Shown: in pieces, positions 10,698 to 21,475 of the stretch
How the letters are laid out: the number at the start of each line of letters is the position of its first letter
Numbering within the stretch: position 1 is the stretch's first letter
Assembly: GCA_963210315.1 (NCBI GenBank)
Contig: OY723249.1
Span: 806,569 to 870,568 of the forward strand
Direction: 5' to 3'
Origin: Rhynchopus euleeides
Lineage: Eukaryota; Euglenozoa; Diplonemea; Diplonemida; Diplonemidae
Length of the DNA stretch: 64,000 nucleotides
The notes under the pieces: generated by a model
Database searches by the model: none
Seen by the model: the letters and a program-made list of their open reading frames with translations, nothing else
Told to the model about the DNA's origin: nothing
Program-made: the position numbers and the translations under genes

Positions 10698-12587
10698 TAA
10701 ATCAGGGGCACCAAGGTAAGAATTTTTTTTTTAGTGCGACCTGTGTTGTCAGTTTTTGTTTTGTTTAGTTTTGTTTTGCTTGCTTTGTTGTGGGGGTTTC
10801 CCTCTTCAGCGGGCTCGCTTCAGAGGGCTCAACACAGGCGAGGTTCAGTCCTCTGTGAGGCGCTTATATTGGGGGCCGGTTGGTTGCCCCCCCGGCCCCC
10901 AGTACTTCGGGCCGCGTCAGGCGCTGCGGCGCCACGGCGGGGCTGTCATCCCTCGCAGTTTTCTGTTCTTGGTGGGGTGATAGGTAAGAAATTCTGTTTG
11001 TTTTTTTTTGAAAAAAAGGGGGAGCGCTCCAATTCAAAAAGAGTGAACGAGAAATCAGCTATGCATGGCCTTGGGGGGGTGGGGTGAAGGGGGGGGTGTG
11101 GGTTTTGTCGAAAATGAAGGCAAGACAACCCCATCCGCACAAAAATGGCGTGTGTAACACCTTTCCGCGAACCTTCTGGATCCTGGAGCGATGCGGCGAC
11201 AAGCCAAATCCACTGCTGCTTACAATTTTCTTTGTCATAGCAGTGGACCCCCTCCCCCACCCCACTCCTTTGTGCACACCACTCCCACAGGTCTGGTGGA
11301 GTGTGTGTGTGTAGAGGAGCCTCACATTACCGGTCTCCGCTAAAACATCAAAAAAAAGGAGAGAAAAAAACGAGAACACTTTTCTGAAAGATCGGGCTGG
11401 TGTTTTTTTTTTGGGCCGAGAATGCAGAGGTGCTGGCTTGTGTAAACCACTGCGGAAACCGGGGCGGAATTCACAGTGATTCCAAAAACTGATCATGCTG
11501 GGGGGATCGAGTCGAAACACATTCTCAGGCCTGGACGGGGTATTTTTTTTTTGGTGTCGACAATCCCAAGCGAGGCTTGGCTTGTCTCATTGACACCCCA
11601 CTCCCTGCAACCACAGCTGGCATATGAGAGAACCAGCGCGGCGGCATGCACAACATATTTTTCTTGAAAATGACCCTTGCGGGCCCTGGTTTGCATCACC
11701 CAGGCTGAGAGCCACTTTGGTCATTCGGTGCATTGGAGAGGCTGCGTGAATGCCTTGATTCTGCCCTGGAATGCCACGTTGGCTCTGAACTCAGCTGGGT
11801 GATTGATCATTCAGCAATCTGCTTCGATGAACGAAATAAAAAAGCAAATCGGGAGGTGTGGTGGTGGGGGGGGGGGGGGCGATGGGAAGGAGATGAGGAG
11901 GAGATGGACGGGGTGGGGAGGGGAGGGTGAGGAGGGCGGGTGACCAAGCCAACACACGGCTAGCCTGCAAGTCTTTGGGGTATTCCGTCTCAGTAACGGG
12001 AGCCCGCACACCTCCTACCAACTGTCGGAACTATCGGTGGTTGGAACAAGAACCCACCTCTGGCACTGCACCGGATCTGATGAGTGATATGAGTGGGGGT
12101 CACAAAATCCAGCAAAAGGCACGGAAAGTTATCCCCAGTCGGCGGTGCCGGGCTGTAAAATATCAAAATCAGGTTTCCCTAGTTTGGCCTGCGCCGAACT
12201 GCCAAAAACAAAATGTCGGGTGGTGATGGAGGGAGGCAGAATGCGGGCCCTCGACATGGTTGATTTTTGATTATTTTTTTTCGTTAAACAATGGCAATGA
12301 AAAGAAATGCAATGGTGAACAGGAAAGAACAACGGCGGGGGATATTTTTTGGTCAGAACGGCCTCCAGTCTGACGTCGGGACGACGATAGACAGTGGCGC
12401 ACATATGGGTATATGGGATTTTTCAATTCTCGACAACATGCTGCCGCATGACCACAACACCACGTGGTCATGAAGCAGAAGTAACCTCGATTCTCCTGCC
12501 ATGCCGGGCAACAACCCGGCACACCATGCGGCCCTACTTCTCGAAGACCAGAATCTGCACTGGATCATCACGCCCTCTGAGGCTTAA
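10698..12587. other. Intergenic DNA, no gene seen
   Basis: It contains the second copy of the dispersed repeat at 10830-10965 and several G- and T-runs. Open frames here are short and biased by these runs. Nothing else was recognised. Confidence 0.45.
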
Positions 12588-12596
12588 TTTTTGAGG

Positions 12597-13771
12597 GAGG
12601 AAACTTCATATTTGCCAGAAATTTCTTGGAAAATTCATATGTTGACAGGAAGTTTTGGGTTTAACCATATGTTGACAAAAACTTTTTGTTTCAATCATAT
12701 GTTGACAAGAAGTTTCCTGAAAATTCATATGTTGACACGAACTTATGGACTTAACCATATCTTGACAAAAACTTCTGCATTTAACCATATGTTGACAAGA
12801 AGTTATGGATTAACCATATGTTGACAAAAACTTCTCGTTTTAACCATATGTTAACAAAATTGGGTTTCCAGCTGGAACACCCTTTTTGGTGGATTCCCGA
12901 CCCCAGGGCACCCACACCTGTGGCTGCTGAAGAGGAGGGCGCTTCGCAAAGGCCGGGACCCCCAGCCCCCCTCCCAGCCCCAACCTCTCATCCACATTTT
13001 GATGTGAACCTGTCGGCTGAAGCTGGAATCACTTGATGGCATTGCTGTGGGTGTTGTTGTGGACCTGGGTCCGGCCGATTAGTACTCACGCTGTTGTGCC
13101 TGTGATTCAAAGAACCGTGGAGTTCGGAACCCACCTGGAGAGAACGATCCACCTCGAAGAAGCCGCATGCCCGATGCGCCCCGATAGCTGCGTGTACACG
13201 TGGTAAACCTGTGACCACTTCGGTGGAGTGGTCTTTTGGCTCAGTTTCTGGGCCGGAAGTGCTTGATGTTGGTAACCATCTTTGCTATGGGGCTTTCATC
13301 ATGCATTTATCACGTACAGGCCCATGATCAGTGGTTAGCCGGTGTTAACGGTGTGCGGTTCTCTGGCCTTGTGGTATCTTAATCCAAGGGAATGAGGCCC
13401 CATAGAACTGCAATGAAGTGCACACTCTGTGAGAAGCTAAGTGCCGATCTGGAAAGCGATCTGGATACCCCGGAATGTCAGTCAAGCGGCTCCAGCCAAA
13501 AAACCGATTTTGTTAACATATGGTTAAAACGAGAAGTTTTTGTCAACATATGATTAAGCCCAGAACTTTTTGTCAACATATGGTTAAAATCAGAAGTTCC
13601 TGTCAAAATATGGTTAAATTCATTACTTCTTGTCAACATATGGTTAGATCCAAAACTTTTTGTCAAAATATGGTTAAAATCAAAAGTTTTTGTCAACATA
13701 TGGTTAAACCCAAAAGTTCCTGTCAACATATGAATTTTCCAAGAAATTTCTGGCAAATATGAAGTTTCCTC
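12597..13771. mobile_element. Foldback element with 30-bp iterated arms (element B)
   Basis: The ends are inverted, starting GAGGAAACTTCATATTTGCC. The 9-bp sequence TTTTTGAGG lies immediately outside both ends (12588-12596 and 13772-13780), a clear target duplication. A 9-bp duplication is the usual size for Mutator-like elements, and arms of short tandem repeats recall Drosophila foldback elements. The left arm (to about 12865) has 8 and the right arm (from about 13503) has 9 units of close to 30 bp, each carrying a form of CATATGTTGACA. The 640-bp interior encodes nothing recognisable, so this copy looks non-autonomous. Confidence 0.85.
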
Positions 13772-13936
13772 TTTTTGAGGCGACATCCTTGCAGTTCTGG
13801 AGATCAGTTCGCACACACCGCACACGCCGCAATCAGCAAATTCCGGTGTGCACAGCCCACCCTCTGCAGGGCCAGTGCGCAGGGGGCGTGTGTGGGCAGC
13901 TCATCAACACACACACCCATGCGCTCTCTCCCTGTC

Positions 13937-15259
13937 TCAGTGGCGGGCCATAGGCGACATCGCTGCCGGAGCCATGGGCGGCATGGCGTGCGTTGGGGAG
14001 GGCACGCTGACTGTCATGGGCATAGCCATCAGCGGCGAGAGCAAGCTGGCGTAGCGCGAGACGGTGTTGTGGAAGGCGGTGGCGTCGTACCCCATGGAGC
14101 AGTGGCAGCCCCCGACGCAGTGCATCCCGAGGTGGCAGTTCTTGCCGTGCGCACAGTGGTTGGTGTTCATACACACGCGGCGGAACTCGACACGGGGCCC
14201 CACCAACTGCGTCTGCAGGAAGACCGCAATGCACTGCAGGTCGAACGTTGCGGTGCACTCCTCTGCGTAGACCACCGTCAGGGTCGACTGGTCGAAGGCG
14301 AGCTCCATCCCCATCACGCGGATGGGCGCTTCAGCAGCGACCTGGGCAAGCGTGGCCGACAGCACGGCCTGCTCCAGCTGCTTCTGCTGCATAAGGAGCG
14401 ACACGTCCGTCGCGGTGGCACGCCGCACCACACGCCCCTGCCCCCCCTCGGCAGGCACACGCGCTTCCCCGTTGACGAGGCACACCTCGAGGGAGGCGCC
14501 GAACGACGCAACCACGCAGTCCCCCTCGGCGGCGTAGTCGGCGTCCTGCCAGGCAGCGACGTGGCGCGACCCATCGCGCCGCGTCACGAAGAGGTTGCGC
14601 ACAGGGGTCGACGCGCCGGTCGACACGGGGGAGAGACGCAGGGCTGTGGTGTCGTTGTTGCTGGACCCGCTGTCCGACATCATGCGCTGCAGGTTGGCAT
14701 GCATGCTGTCCTGCGAGTAGGTGCTGGTGGGGCTGTCGCCGGCACGCGCCGATGCGGCGGCGCGGCGCGACTCCTTCTCCGCCTCGACCTGCGCGTTGCG
14801 GCGGCTCAGGCGGGTGATGGTGGCCTTCTTCTTCTTGCTGGTCACCGCGGCGCCCTTCGCAATCTCCAGGTCCAGCGCCTTGCGGAGGACCTGCTGCGAG
14901 TAAGGCGGGATGGCCGTTGCGATGTCCTTCTTGTTGCGGCACTCCACAAGCTGCCCAAGGTGGGGGGTCTTGCGGAAGGACTCGTCAACCTGGCTCGACT
15001 CCTCCTTCTTCTCAAAGGGGAAGTGGACCACCACGTCCTGCCCCACGTCCAGCGGTGTGGTGTGCGGGTTGTTGTACCAGAAGAGAACCAGAGGGGACTC
15101 CTCGTTGGACTGCACCGGGACCTGCTCAGGGCAGCTCTCTGCGAATGCCTTGAAGATCGAAAGCGAGATGCGCACCGCCCACAGCTGGTGGGTCATCGGC
15201 TTGCTGGTCTGCGGGGCAACCTCGCTCGGGGCAACCTTGGTGGCGTCGCACATCGTCAT
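13937..15259 (-). CDS. Cysteine-cluster (CCCH-like) protein, paralogue 1
   Basis: 440 residues from the ATG at 15259, which starts MTMCDATKVAP. The open frame runs on upstream without homology to the paralogue. An N-terminal domain (about 20-150) is shared with the paralogue at 46-47 kb. A Lys-rich patch (VTSKKKKATITRLSRR) and a variable Ser-rich linker follow. The C-terminal domain includes VVYAEECTATFDL and then a cysteine cluster spaced C-x5-C-x5-C-x5-C-x3-C-x-C, with nearby His. This resembles CCCH zinc-binding knuckles of RNA-binding proteins but does not match the standard spacing. The function is not known; metal binding is likely. A 166-bp block is almost identical to the paralogue. 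Confidence 0.8.
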   Translation of the reverse strand: MTMCDATKVAPSEVAPQTSKPMTHQLWAVRISLSIFKAFAESCPEQVPVQSNEESPLVLFWYNNPHTTPLDVGQDVVVHFPFEKKEESSQVDESFRKTPHLGQLVECRNKKDIATAIPPYSQQVLRKALDLEIAKGAAVTSKKKKATITRLSRRNAQVEAEKESRRAAASARAGDSPTSTYSQDSMHANLQRMMSDSGSSNNDTTALRLSPVSTGASTPVRNLFVTRRDGSRHVAAWQDADYAAEGDCVVASFGASLEVCLVNGEARVPAEGGQGRVVRRATATDVSLLMQQKQLEQAVLSATLAQVAAEAPIRVMGMELAFDQSTLTVVYAEECTATFDLQCIAVFLQTQLVGPRVEFRRVCMNTNHCAHGKNCHLGMHCVGGCHCSMGYDATAFHNTVSRYASLLSPLMAMPMTVSVPSPTHAMPPMAPAAMSPMARH

Positions 15260-16260
15260 TTTCGCGGCGATTGTAGAAAACGAGGACACGAAAGGAAGAA
15301 TGCTACGGTGTGCGGAAGGTTCTTTTTTGGAACCAAAAAAGAAATTCAAATCAAAGGAAGGGAGAAAACGGGTGATGAAAAACGAAAGGCCTTTTTGTTG
15401 TTGTTTTCTGCCGGTGGGACAGAGGTCTTTCACACAAGGGCAGCGGGGGGGAGGGAGCACAAGACGGAAGGGCCCTTCGGCGCTGCTCTGTGTTTCGCGG
15501 AGATGAAGTCAAGACGCACGGCAAGAGAAAAGTGGGTTGCCTTGAGATGCAATCTGTGGTCAGAATCAACGCAGGCTGCAAGACGAGGCAATAACCCTTT
15601 GGAGTCTTCCTCTTGAAATGCGGCTTAACGGCAAGATATGTGAATGTGCAAGGAATGCCTGTGGATGTGGCGGTGGTTGTGGGATACACGAGTGACATCA
15701 CAACACGGAAGCTCAGCAATTTTTGGCCACAACATTTTTTTGCAAATCATCAAGCATCGCAGGGATGGGGGGTGGTGTGCGGGGAGGTCGGGGGGGGTGG
15801 GGGGGCGGCCAGCATCGCTACATATATCCCTGTATTGGATCATTAGATTCTCTTTGGTCTCGACGGCCAGTCTCGGTGTGCGGAAATCGGCATGCTTCGT
15901 TTGCCGTTCACACCTCCTTTTGGAGGGGCTCCCAGATGCGATATTCTGACATTAGACACCCTTCGCTTGGAAACACCACGTCTCCGGCGTTTTCTGGTGG
16001 CGATGTCTTCTGTTTGAGAGCAGCGCATGCAGCACCCAAAAAGAAGTGCCCCGCGCATTTCACTCTCAACGCAGACATCTCCACTGAGGTTCCTTCCAAA
16101 CCATATTGAAATCAAGATACGACATTGCAGATACGTGGCATTAAAACGATAGATATGGCCATTCTCGGAAGACACGGCAACCAGACTCTGTGGCGGTGGT
16201 GCCCTGTCCGTCTTCAGAGATGCCATTTGGCCCGAAAGCCAGATCACTATCCTTCCAAGC
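15260..16260. other. Intergenic DNA, no gene seen
   Basis: This is the upstream region of the cysteine-cluster gene plus unassigned sequence. G-runs lie near 15781-15806. No supported gene or repeat was recognised. Confidence 0.45.
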
Positions 16261-17210
16261 CACCCCCCCAGTGTTGGCAAGGTGTATTTTTCCTTTGTAT
16301 TTTTCAGTGTATTTTTCGTATTTTTCGTATTTTTCCCAAGGGGGAAAAATACGAAAAATACAGGGAAAAATACACTGTACTACAGTAGGGCGCACTGGAG
16401 ATCTGCTGCACACTGCCTCGGGAGCGGTGCAGAGTCCAGGCACAGCGGGGCTGTCTGCACCAATCCTCGCCACCACAGCGGCACGCCCCTGCCGCACACA
16501 CCTCGGGTGCGGGAGTGCCATCACTCCGGTGTCATTGCACTGCACCGCTGTTCAGGTTCCACCGGACTGCCGGCTTCCTGCATGAGCAAGGCTCACTTTA
16601 CAGAGACAGGCGCAACAAATGAAGGCGTCCACTTCCAGCGCGCGGTCACCGAAACAGCGGGTTCAGCTTTTGGGGCTTTTTTGCGGCCGGGTTTTCATGT
16701 TCCGCAGCGTATGAAGACTCAACGTCATCACGGGCAGTGTATCAGACGCTGGAGGCTTGCTTTCATCGAAGGGCGCCTCATCATGTCCCAACTGAACGAC
16801 CATCCCCGCTGATGTGATACAGCACCAACCGGTGTGGGGACTAGCCTTCGAGTACTTTCAGGTTGTTCACTGCCGTGGCCTCGGGCTCCGCGCCCCAGAC
16901 CCCCTGTCATGTGCCTGTCGCGTGACCAAGTCCTTGAGCGTCCGCGACTGTTCATCGCATCCATTCACACCCAGAAATGCAAGCGATTCCTCGGACGTTA
17001 TGTCAGAGCTGGACTCTTTCATAGACACCAGCTCCGACATGAGGCTCTTCGGGCGTTTGGCCCGCGGGACTTCATCGCAGCCGAGCTGTGCTGACGTTCC
17101 TGAACACTGCGTGCTGGAAAAGTTCTCCTCGGGCTTGCAGGTTTGCAAGTACTCAAAGGCAATCCAAGATCCCCTGAATACGGAGTTTTTTTTTTAACTT
17201 CGTTCCCGTC

Positions 17211-18159
17211 CAGGGTATAAGATAGACTTTTTTTCTGGCGCCGTTTTCCGGTTTTTCTGGTTTTGAAATTTTTCGCGCGCGCCTTCGGCGCGCGCGACCC
17301 GCGCAAACCCTCTCAGAATCACACCCAACACGGCTGGACCAGGCTCTGCCGAACAGCAGTGGCGTGTTGCTCCACGCAGCTCCCCGAAGGGACGGAACTG
17401 AGCTTTCAATGCGTCCACGTACTGACGGAGCGCGGCTTCGCATCACCTCCCGCATCAGGACAAACCCCCCTGAGGGTGCTGCTCTGCTGGTACGCCTCAC
17501 GAAGGGCAACTACCTTCATGGTCGAGCTTGTTGCATGACCACCCCCTTGAGGCAGTCAGTCAGACGATGCGCACAACGTGCGCTCATGCGAACACCAGCG
17601 GGTGTCTCCAACACTGCACAAATCGCGGTCCCGCCAGAACCCGAATCCGTCGATCCTCTCCAAAGCGGACATGCACTCCCGAAAACATCGGAGTTTGCAT
17701 GTGTCATCCCCAGCAAGGCAAACGTGCTCGAGACAAGGTCGTAGCTTGCGTGGATGACAGGGTGGTCCTTGGCAGTGTGCACCGCAACGAGATTGAGTGC
17801 ATGCGCTCGGCAAGCCGCCCAGAAGGAGTACGGTGCGGTCGGAATGATCAAGCTACCGGAGTATCTCGAAACTTCAAACAGAGAAGACCTGCATGACGAG
17901 GACATCACCACCCACCGGGTCCCGCTGGGCTCCTTTTCTCCGCTTCTCTGCTTTCTTTTGACTGTTTGAGCTCCGTGCGGATCACGATGGGGTCACTTTC
18001 CATATTTTTTTGGCTAATGGTCCCACTGGTTGACTGTCACAAAGGTTCCCCAAAAACCGGCGAAAATCCGATCGGCCTTTTTTTTTTTTTTTCCAGAAAA
18101 CCGGAAACCGGGAAACCCTGGTTTTGAAAACCGGAAAACCAGACCTATCTTATCCCCTG
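17211..18159. mobile_element. hAT-like element nested in the LINE
   Basis: The ends are CAGGGTATAAGATAG and its near-complement (CAGGGGATAAGATAG). Perfect 8-bp repeats TTCCCGTC flank it at 17203-17210 and 18160-18167. The CAGGG start and an 8-bp duplication are typical of hAT transposons. Subterminal regions carry repeated CCGGTTTT words in both orientations and a GCGCGCGCCTTCGGCGCGCGC hairpin at about 17275. At 949 bp it is too short for a full transposase, but a decayed fragment of one remains inside. Confidence 0.85.
17516..17911 (-). pseudogene. hAT transposase fragment
   Basis: A 131-residue open frame contains CRAHALNLVAVHTAKDHP. This resembles the conserved segment of hAT transposases in which a Cys and His precede a LNL motif, followed by a helical stretch. 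It lies inside an element whose ends and 8-bp duplication are independently hAT-like. A full hAT transposase has some 600 residues, so this is an internally deleted remnant. Confidence 0.45.
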
Positions 18160-18493
18160 TTCCCGTCCCCCCACGTTGTGCGCTACGTCGTTGTAGCGTT
18201 GGCTCACTCGTGTGCTTCTTTCCGGGGTCGGGTCAGGGATAGTGCCCTGTGTGGTGCCGTTTTTTCCCGCAGAGCGGGTGGGTTGCCGTGCGTCGACACG
18301 GAGACACCTCCCCATTAAAAGCCAAAGTTTTTGTGTTGAGACGTCTTCACCTGATATGGCAAAGGTCCTGTTCGTTGGTTTCCCCCTGGTCTGTCGCGCC
18401 CATCAGGGTGCGTGGACAGGGCCCGTACTTTGTTTTCATTCGTGTTCTGTGATTTGTGACCAACCCGCCCCTTGCCCCGCCCGGTTGAAGTCC

Positions 18494-18733
18494 CTACCCC
18501 TTCCCCCGTTTCGTCAGTAGCTCCGTCTCGGTCTCGTGGAGCAGGCCTGCGTCCATCAGGAAACGCAGGGTGGTCACGGGCCGGGTGAGGAGTAGGACAT
18601 GGGGGGAGAGGTTGTCCAGGTGTTTTTCCCGTAGGTCCTTAAGCTTCGGGCAGGTTCGCAGTAGGTGCTTCAGCGTCGTTTTCTGCACTGTGCATCCGTG
18701 CATGGGGCATTTCGGTGCCCTGTTTTTCGACAT
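18494..18733 (-). pseudogene. LINE protein C-terminal fragment
   Basis: 79 residues. A zinc knuckle spaced C-x4-C-x8-H-x4-C (CPMHGCTVQKTTLKHLLRTC) is followed by RPVTTLRFLMDAGLL. A knuckle near the C-terminus, followed by a helix close to the stop, is usual for LINE reverse-transcriptase proteins. Everything upstream, including the reverse transcriptase, is missing through 5' truncation, which is normal for LINE insertion. Confidence 0.6.
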
Positions 18734-18746
18734 GTAGTCGAAAGAG

Positions 18747-19374
18747 TTATTGGTCCAGCAGGGCGACCTGAGGAAGCAACATCCGATGCCTCTCGAAGTG
18801 CAATTCGACAGGACTCGTCAGTTCTGCTGGGGGAAAACGTTCTGCGGCCATGCATTCGACCCTGGTACGCATCATACCGCGTCTTTTTGTGGTTTGCCCG
18901 ACCCCCAGCGAGGCCACTGGTTGAGACGCCTGCAGCGTACTTTTCATGTATTTTTCATGTATTTTTCGTGTATTTTTCGTGTATTTTTCGTGTATTTTTC
19001 GAAAAATACATGTATTTTTCGACGGTCTGTATTTTTCCCGCCAGACCCCTGTATTTATCCAACACTGCACCCCCCCCAGTGTTGGATAAATACAGGGGTC
19101 TGGCGGGAAAAATACAGACCGTCGAAAAATACATGTATTTTTCGAAAAATACACGAAAAATACATGAAAAATACATGAAAAGTACGCTGCAGGCGTCTCA
19201 ACCAGTGGCCTCGCTGGGGGTCGGGCAAACCACAAAAAGACGCGGTATGATGCATACCAGGGTCGAATGCACGGCCGCAGAACGTTTTCCCCCAGCAGAA
19301 CTGACGAGTCCTGTCAAATTGCACTTCGAGAGGCATCGGATGTTGCTTCCTCAGGTCGCCCTGCTGGACCAATA
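18747..19374. repeat. Near-perfect palindrome at the C1/C2 junction
   Basis: Two arms of roughly 300-320 bp start TTATTGGTCCAGCAGGGCG and meet at a 9-bp C-rich centre. The arms differ by two extra GTATTTTTC units on the left and isolated changes. Such a palindrome can extrude as a cruciform and is usually unstable, so the high identity suggests a recent origin. Confidence 0.85.
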
Positions 19375-20304
19375 ACTCCGTATTCAGGGGATCTTGGATT
19401 GCCTTTGAGTACTTGCAAACCTGCAAGCCCGAGGAGAACTTTGCCAGCACGCAGTGTTCAGGAACGTCAGCACAGCTCGGCTGCGATGAAGTCCCGCGGG
19501 CCAAACGCCCGAAGAGCCTCATGTCGGAGCTGGTGTCTATGAAAGAGTCCAGCTCTGACATAACGTCCGAGGAATCGCTTGCATTTCTGGGTGTGAATGG
19601 ATGCGATGAACAGTCGCGGACGCTCAAGGACTTGGTCACGCGACAGGCACATGACAGGGGGTCTGGGGCGCGGAGCCCGAGGCCACGGCAGTGAACAACC
19701 TGAAAGTACTCGAAGGCTAGTCCCCACACCGGTTGGTGCTGTATCACATCAGCGGGGATGGTCGTTCAGTTGGGACATGATGAGGCGCCCTTCGATGAAA
19801 GCAATCCTCCAGCGTCTGATACACTGCCCATGATGACGTTGAGTCTTCATACGCTGCGGAACATGAAAACCCGGCCGCAAAAGATCCCCAAAAGCTGAAC
19901 CCGCTGTTTCGGTGACCGCGCGCTGGAAGTGGACGCCTTCAGTTGTTGCGCCTGTCTCTGTAAAGTGAGCCTTGCTCATGCAGGAAGCCGGCAGTCCGGT
20001 GGAACCTGAACAGCGGTGCAGTGCAATGACACCGGAGTGATGGCACTCCCGCACCCGAGGTGTGTGCGGCAGGGGCGTGCCGCTGTGGTGGCGAGGATTG
20101 GTGCAGACAGCCCCGCTGTGCCTGGACTCTGCACCGCTCCCGAGGCAGTGTGCAGCAGATCTCCAGTGCGCCCTACTGTAGTACAGTGTATTTTTCCCTG
20201 TATTTTTCGTATTTTTCCCCCTTGGGAAAAATACGAAAAATACGAAAAATACATTGAAAAATACACTGAAAAATACAAAGGAAAAATACACCTTGCCAAC
20301 ACTG
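19077..20304. mobile_element. Terminal-inverted-repeat element C2, head to head with C1
   Basis: This is C1 in the opposite orientation without the LINE. The ends are CAGTGTTGGATAAATAC (19077) and the complement of CAGTGTTGGCAAGG (20304). Only CACCCCCCC (19068-19076) separates it from C1, and ACCCCCCC follows its far end. Most of the 1,228 bp is nearly identical to C1. Differences are mainly in the number of 12-bp GTATTTTTC units. The junction forms a palindrome of about 620 bp (18747-19374). Confidence 0.75.
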
Positions 20305-21088
20305 ACCCCCCCCCCCTCCCGCAGGGCAAGGGTTGTGGAGCATGGTGGGAAGAAGCGGCGAGAATTTGGCGACCCCTGTACTTTTTAGGAAAGACATGCA
20401 TGCCTACCATGTGTCTGGGCTCGGCTCTGCCAGGAACTTCTCTCCACCGCCCCGCCCCGCCCCGCCCCCCCCCCCCCCCCCCAACCCACACACCCACCCC
20501 AGCGAGTAGTATGGTGAACCGTGGTGTGATCTGTGCTTATTCGTTCCGCGGTAACGCGATGACCACCGCACACATCACATGCGAGATGCCAGGCGCACCG
20601 GGGTTGCTGGCTCGTGCTGTTACGAGAAAAGATGGATTTGAAGCCACAGCCCTTTTTGCCTTACTGGCACTGCGTGATGCCGCCATCCTGTCACAGCGTA
20701 TCATGCAATGAAGGCGGGGGTGGCGGCAAAAATTAGCACCGTTCTGCACATCTGATTCTGCTGTACATTTGTGCGCGTGACTCAGCGCTCCTGACCCAGG
20801 AGGCCCGAGCGGCGTGAGTGCCACCCACAAGAGCACAAACTTATTACCGCACCACAACACCTCAGCCAACGACCAGAGAGGAGGGGGGGTGGGGGGGGGG
20901 GGGGGGGGGTGGGGGATGGGGGCAGGTTATCGCTTCAACCAGGACCCAACCATCCCGTTGATCGGTTCAAGATTCGCGATGTGGGGGGGGCGGAGGGCGG
21001 GGGAGGGGAGGAGGAGTGTGGCTTGAGGTTATCGAAGAGTGATTTCCAAAGGATGATGAAAGTCGGGGTGGGGATGGGGGGGGGGGGG

Positions 21089-21137
21089 TAGTGAAATAGA
21101 AGTAGAAGGGGGCACAAGAATGATCACCCTTCACTGG
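21089..21137 (+). repeat. GAAGTAGAAGG dispersed repeat, copy 1
   Basis: A G-run is followed by GTGAAATAGAAGTAGAAGG and ATGATCACCCTTCACT. It shares this order with four other copies in the window. Confidence 0.6.
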
Positions 21138-21298
21138 TGGGGATGGGGGGTGGGGGGGGTCAGAGGGCAGGGTTGAAATAAAGTAAAATAATTTTGTCTT
21201 GGGAATGGTATAGGATGGTATGGTATGGTTTGGCGGGCGCCCCGAGAGTCGCGACGCCCTTCCTCAAGGTAGAAAGAAAACCACACTTTGTTGATCAG

Positions 21299-21475
21299 CA
21301 CTGCACAAAATAAAAACAGCGCCGAACTTAATTTTCGTCGAGCGCACACTTGCTGTCCCAAGGCTGTGTGAAGGCCCTGCGTGAAGTCGTGTGAAGGCGT
21401 GAAATCCCGAAGCTCCAACTACACCCTCTCCTTCGGCACTTCGTGACCTCGCTGCACTTCGCAGCCAGTAAAATA
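21299..21475 (+). repeat. SINE-like dispersed repeat, copy 1
   Basis: GCCGAACT, GAGCGCACACTTGCTGTCCC, AAGGCTGTGTGAAGGCCCTG and a later CACTTCGTGACCTCGC word occur in the same order as in the copies at 33.4 and 51.1 kb. No clear polymerase III A or B box was identified. Confidence 0.5.

Larger units (their letters stand above)
17186..18746 (-). mobile_element. 5'-truncated LINE inserted in C1
   Basis: The intact copy C2 reads CTGAATACGGAGTTATTGG, whereas C1 has 1.56 kb between GGAG and TTATTGG. The insert starts with ten T's, a poly(A) tail on the minus strand, and ends next to GAG, leaving a possible 3-bp GAG duplication. Near its 5' end (18494-18733) it encodes the C-terminus of a LINE protein. 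A hAT-like element (17211-18159) lies inside its 3' part. Confidence 0.75.
16269..19067. mobile_element. Terminal-inverted-repeat element C1, split by a LINE
   Basis: The ends are CAGTGTTGG and its complement. Both subterminal regions carry clustered GTATTTTTC words in both orientations. The left flank is CACCCCCC (16261-16268), and nearly the same C-rich word follows the right end, suggesting a duplication of 7 to 9 bp blurred by homopolymer slippage. CAGTG ends and this size recall hAT elements, tentatively. No transposase frame is convincing. The LINE insertion at 17186-18746 interrupts it; the neighbouring copy C2 shows the uninterrupted sequence. Confidence 0.7.

Noticed and set aside
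13060-13475. Words resembling 5S rRNA (GATTAGTACT, GAAGCTAAG)
   Set aside because: They are about 370 bp apart and in the wrong order, with no 120-bp fold between them.
12597-13771. Regular 30-bp repeats considered as a CRISPR array
   Set aside because: The units are contiguous without spacers and mirrored in a second inverted arm. The element has a target duplication and lies in eukaryotic DNA.
13775-15616. Long plus-strand open frame of 613 codons
   Set aside because: It is antisense to the cysteine-cluster gene, whose minus-strand protein has a conserved paralogue. The plus-strand product is Arg/His/Gly-rich in the way expected for a shadow frame in GC-rich DNA.
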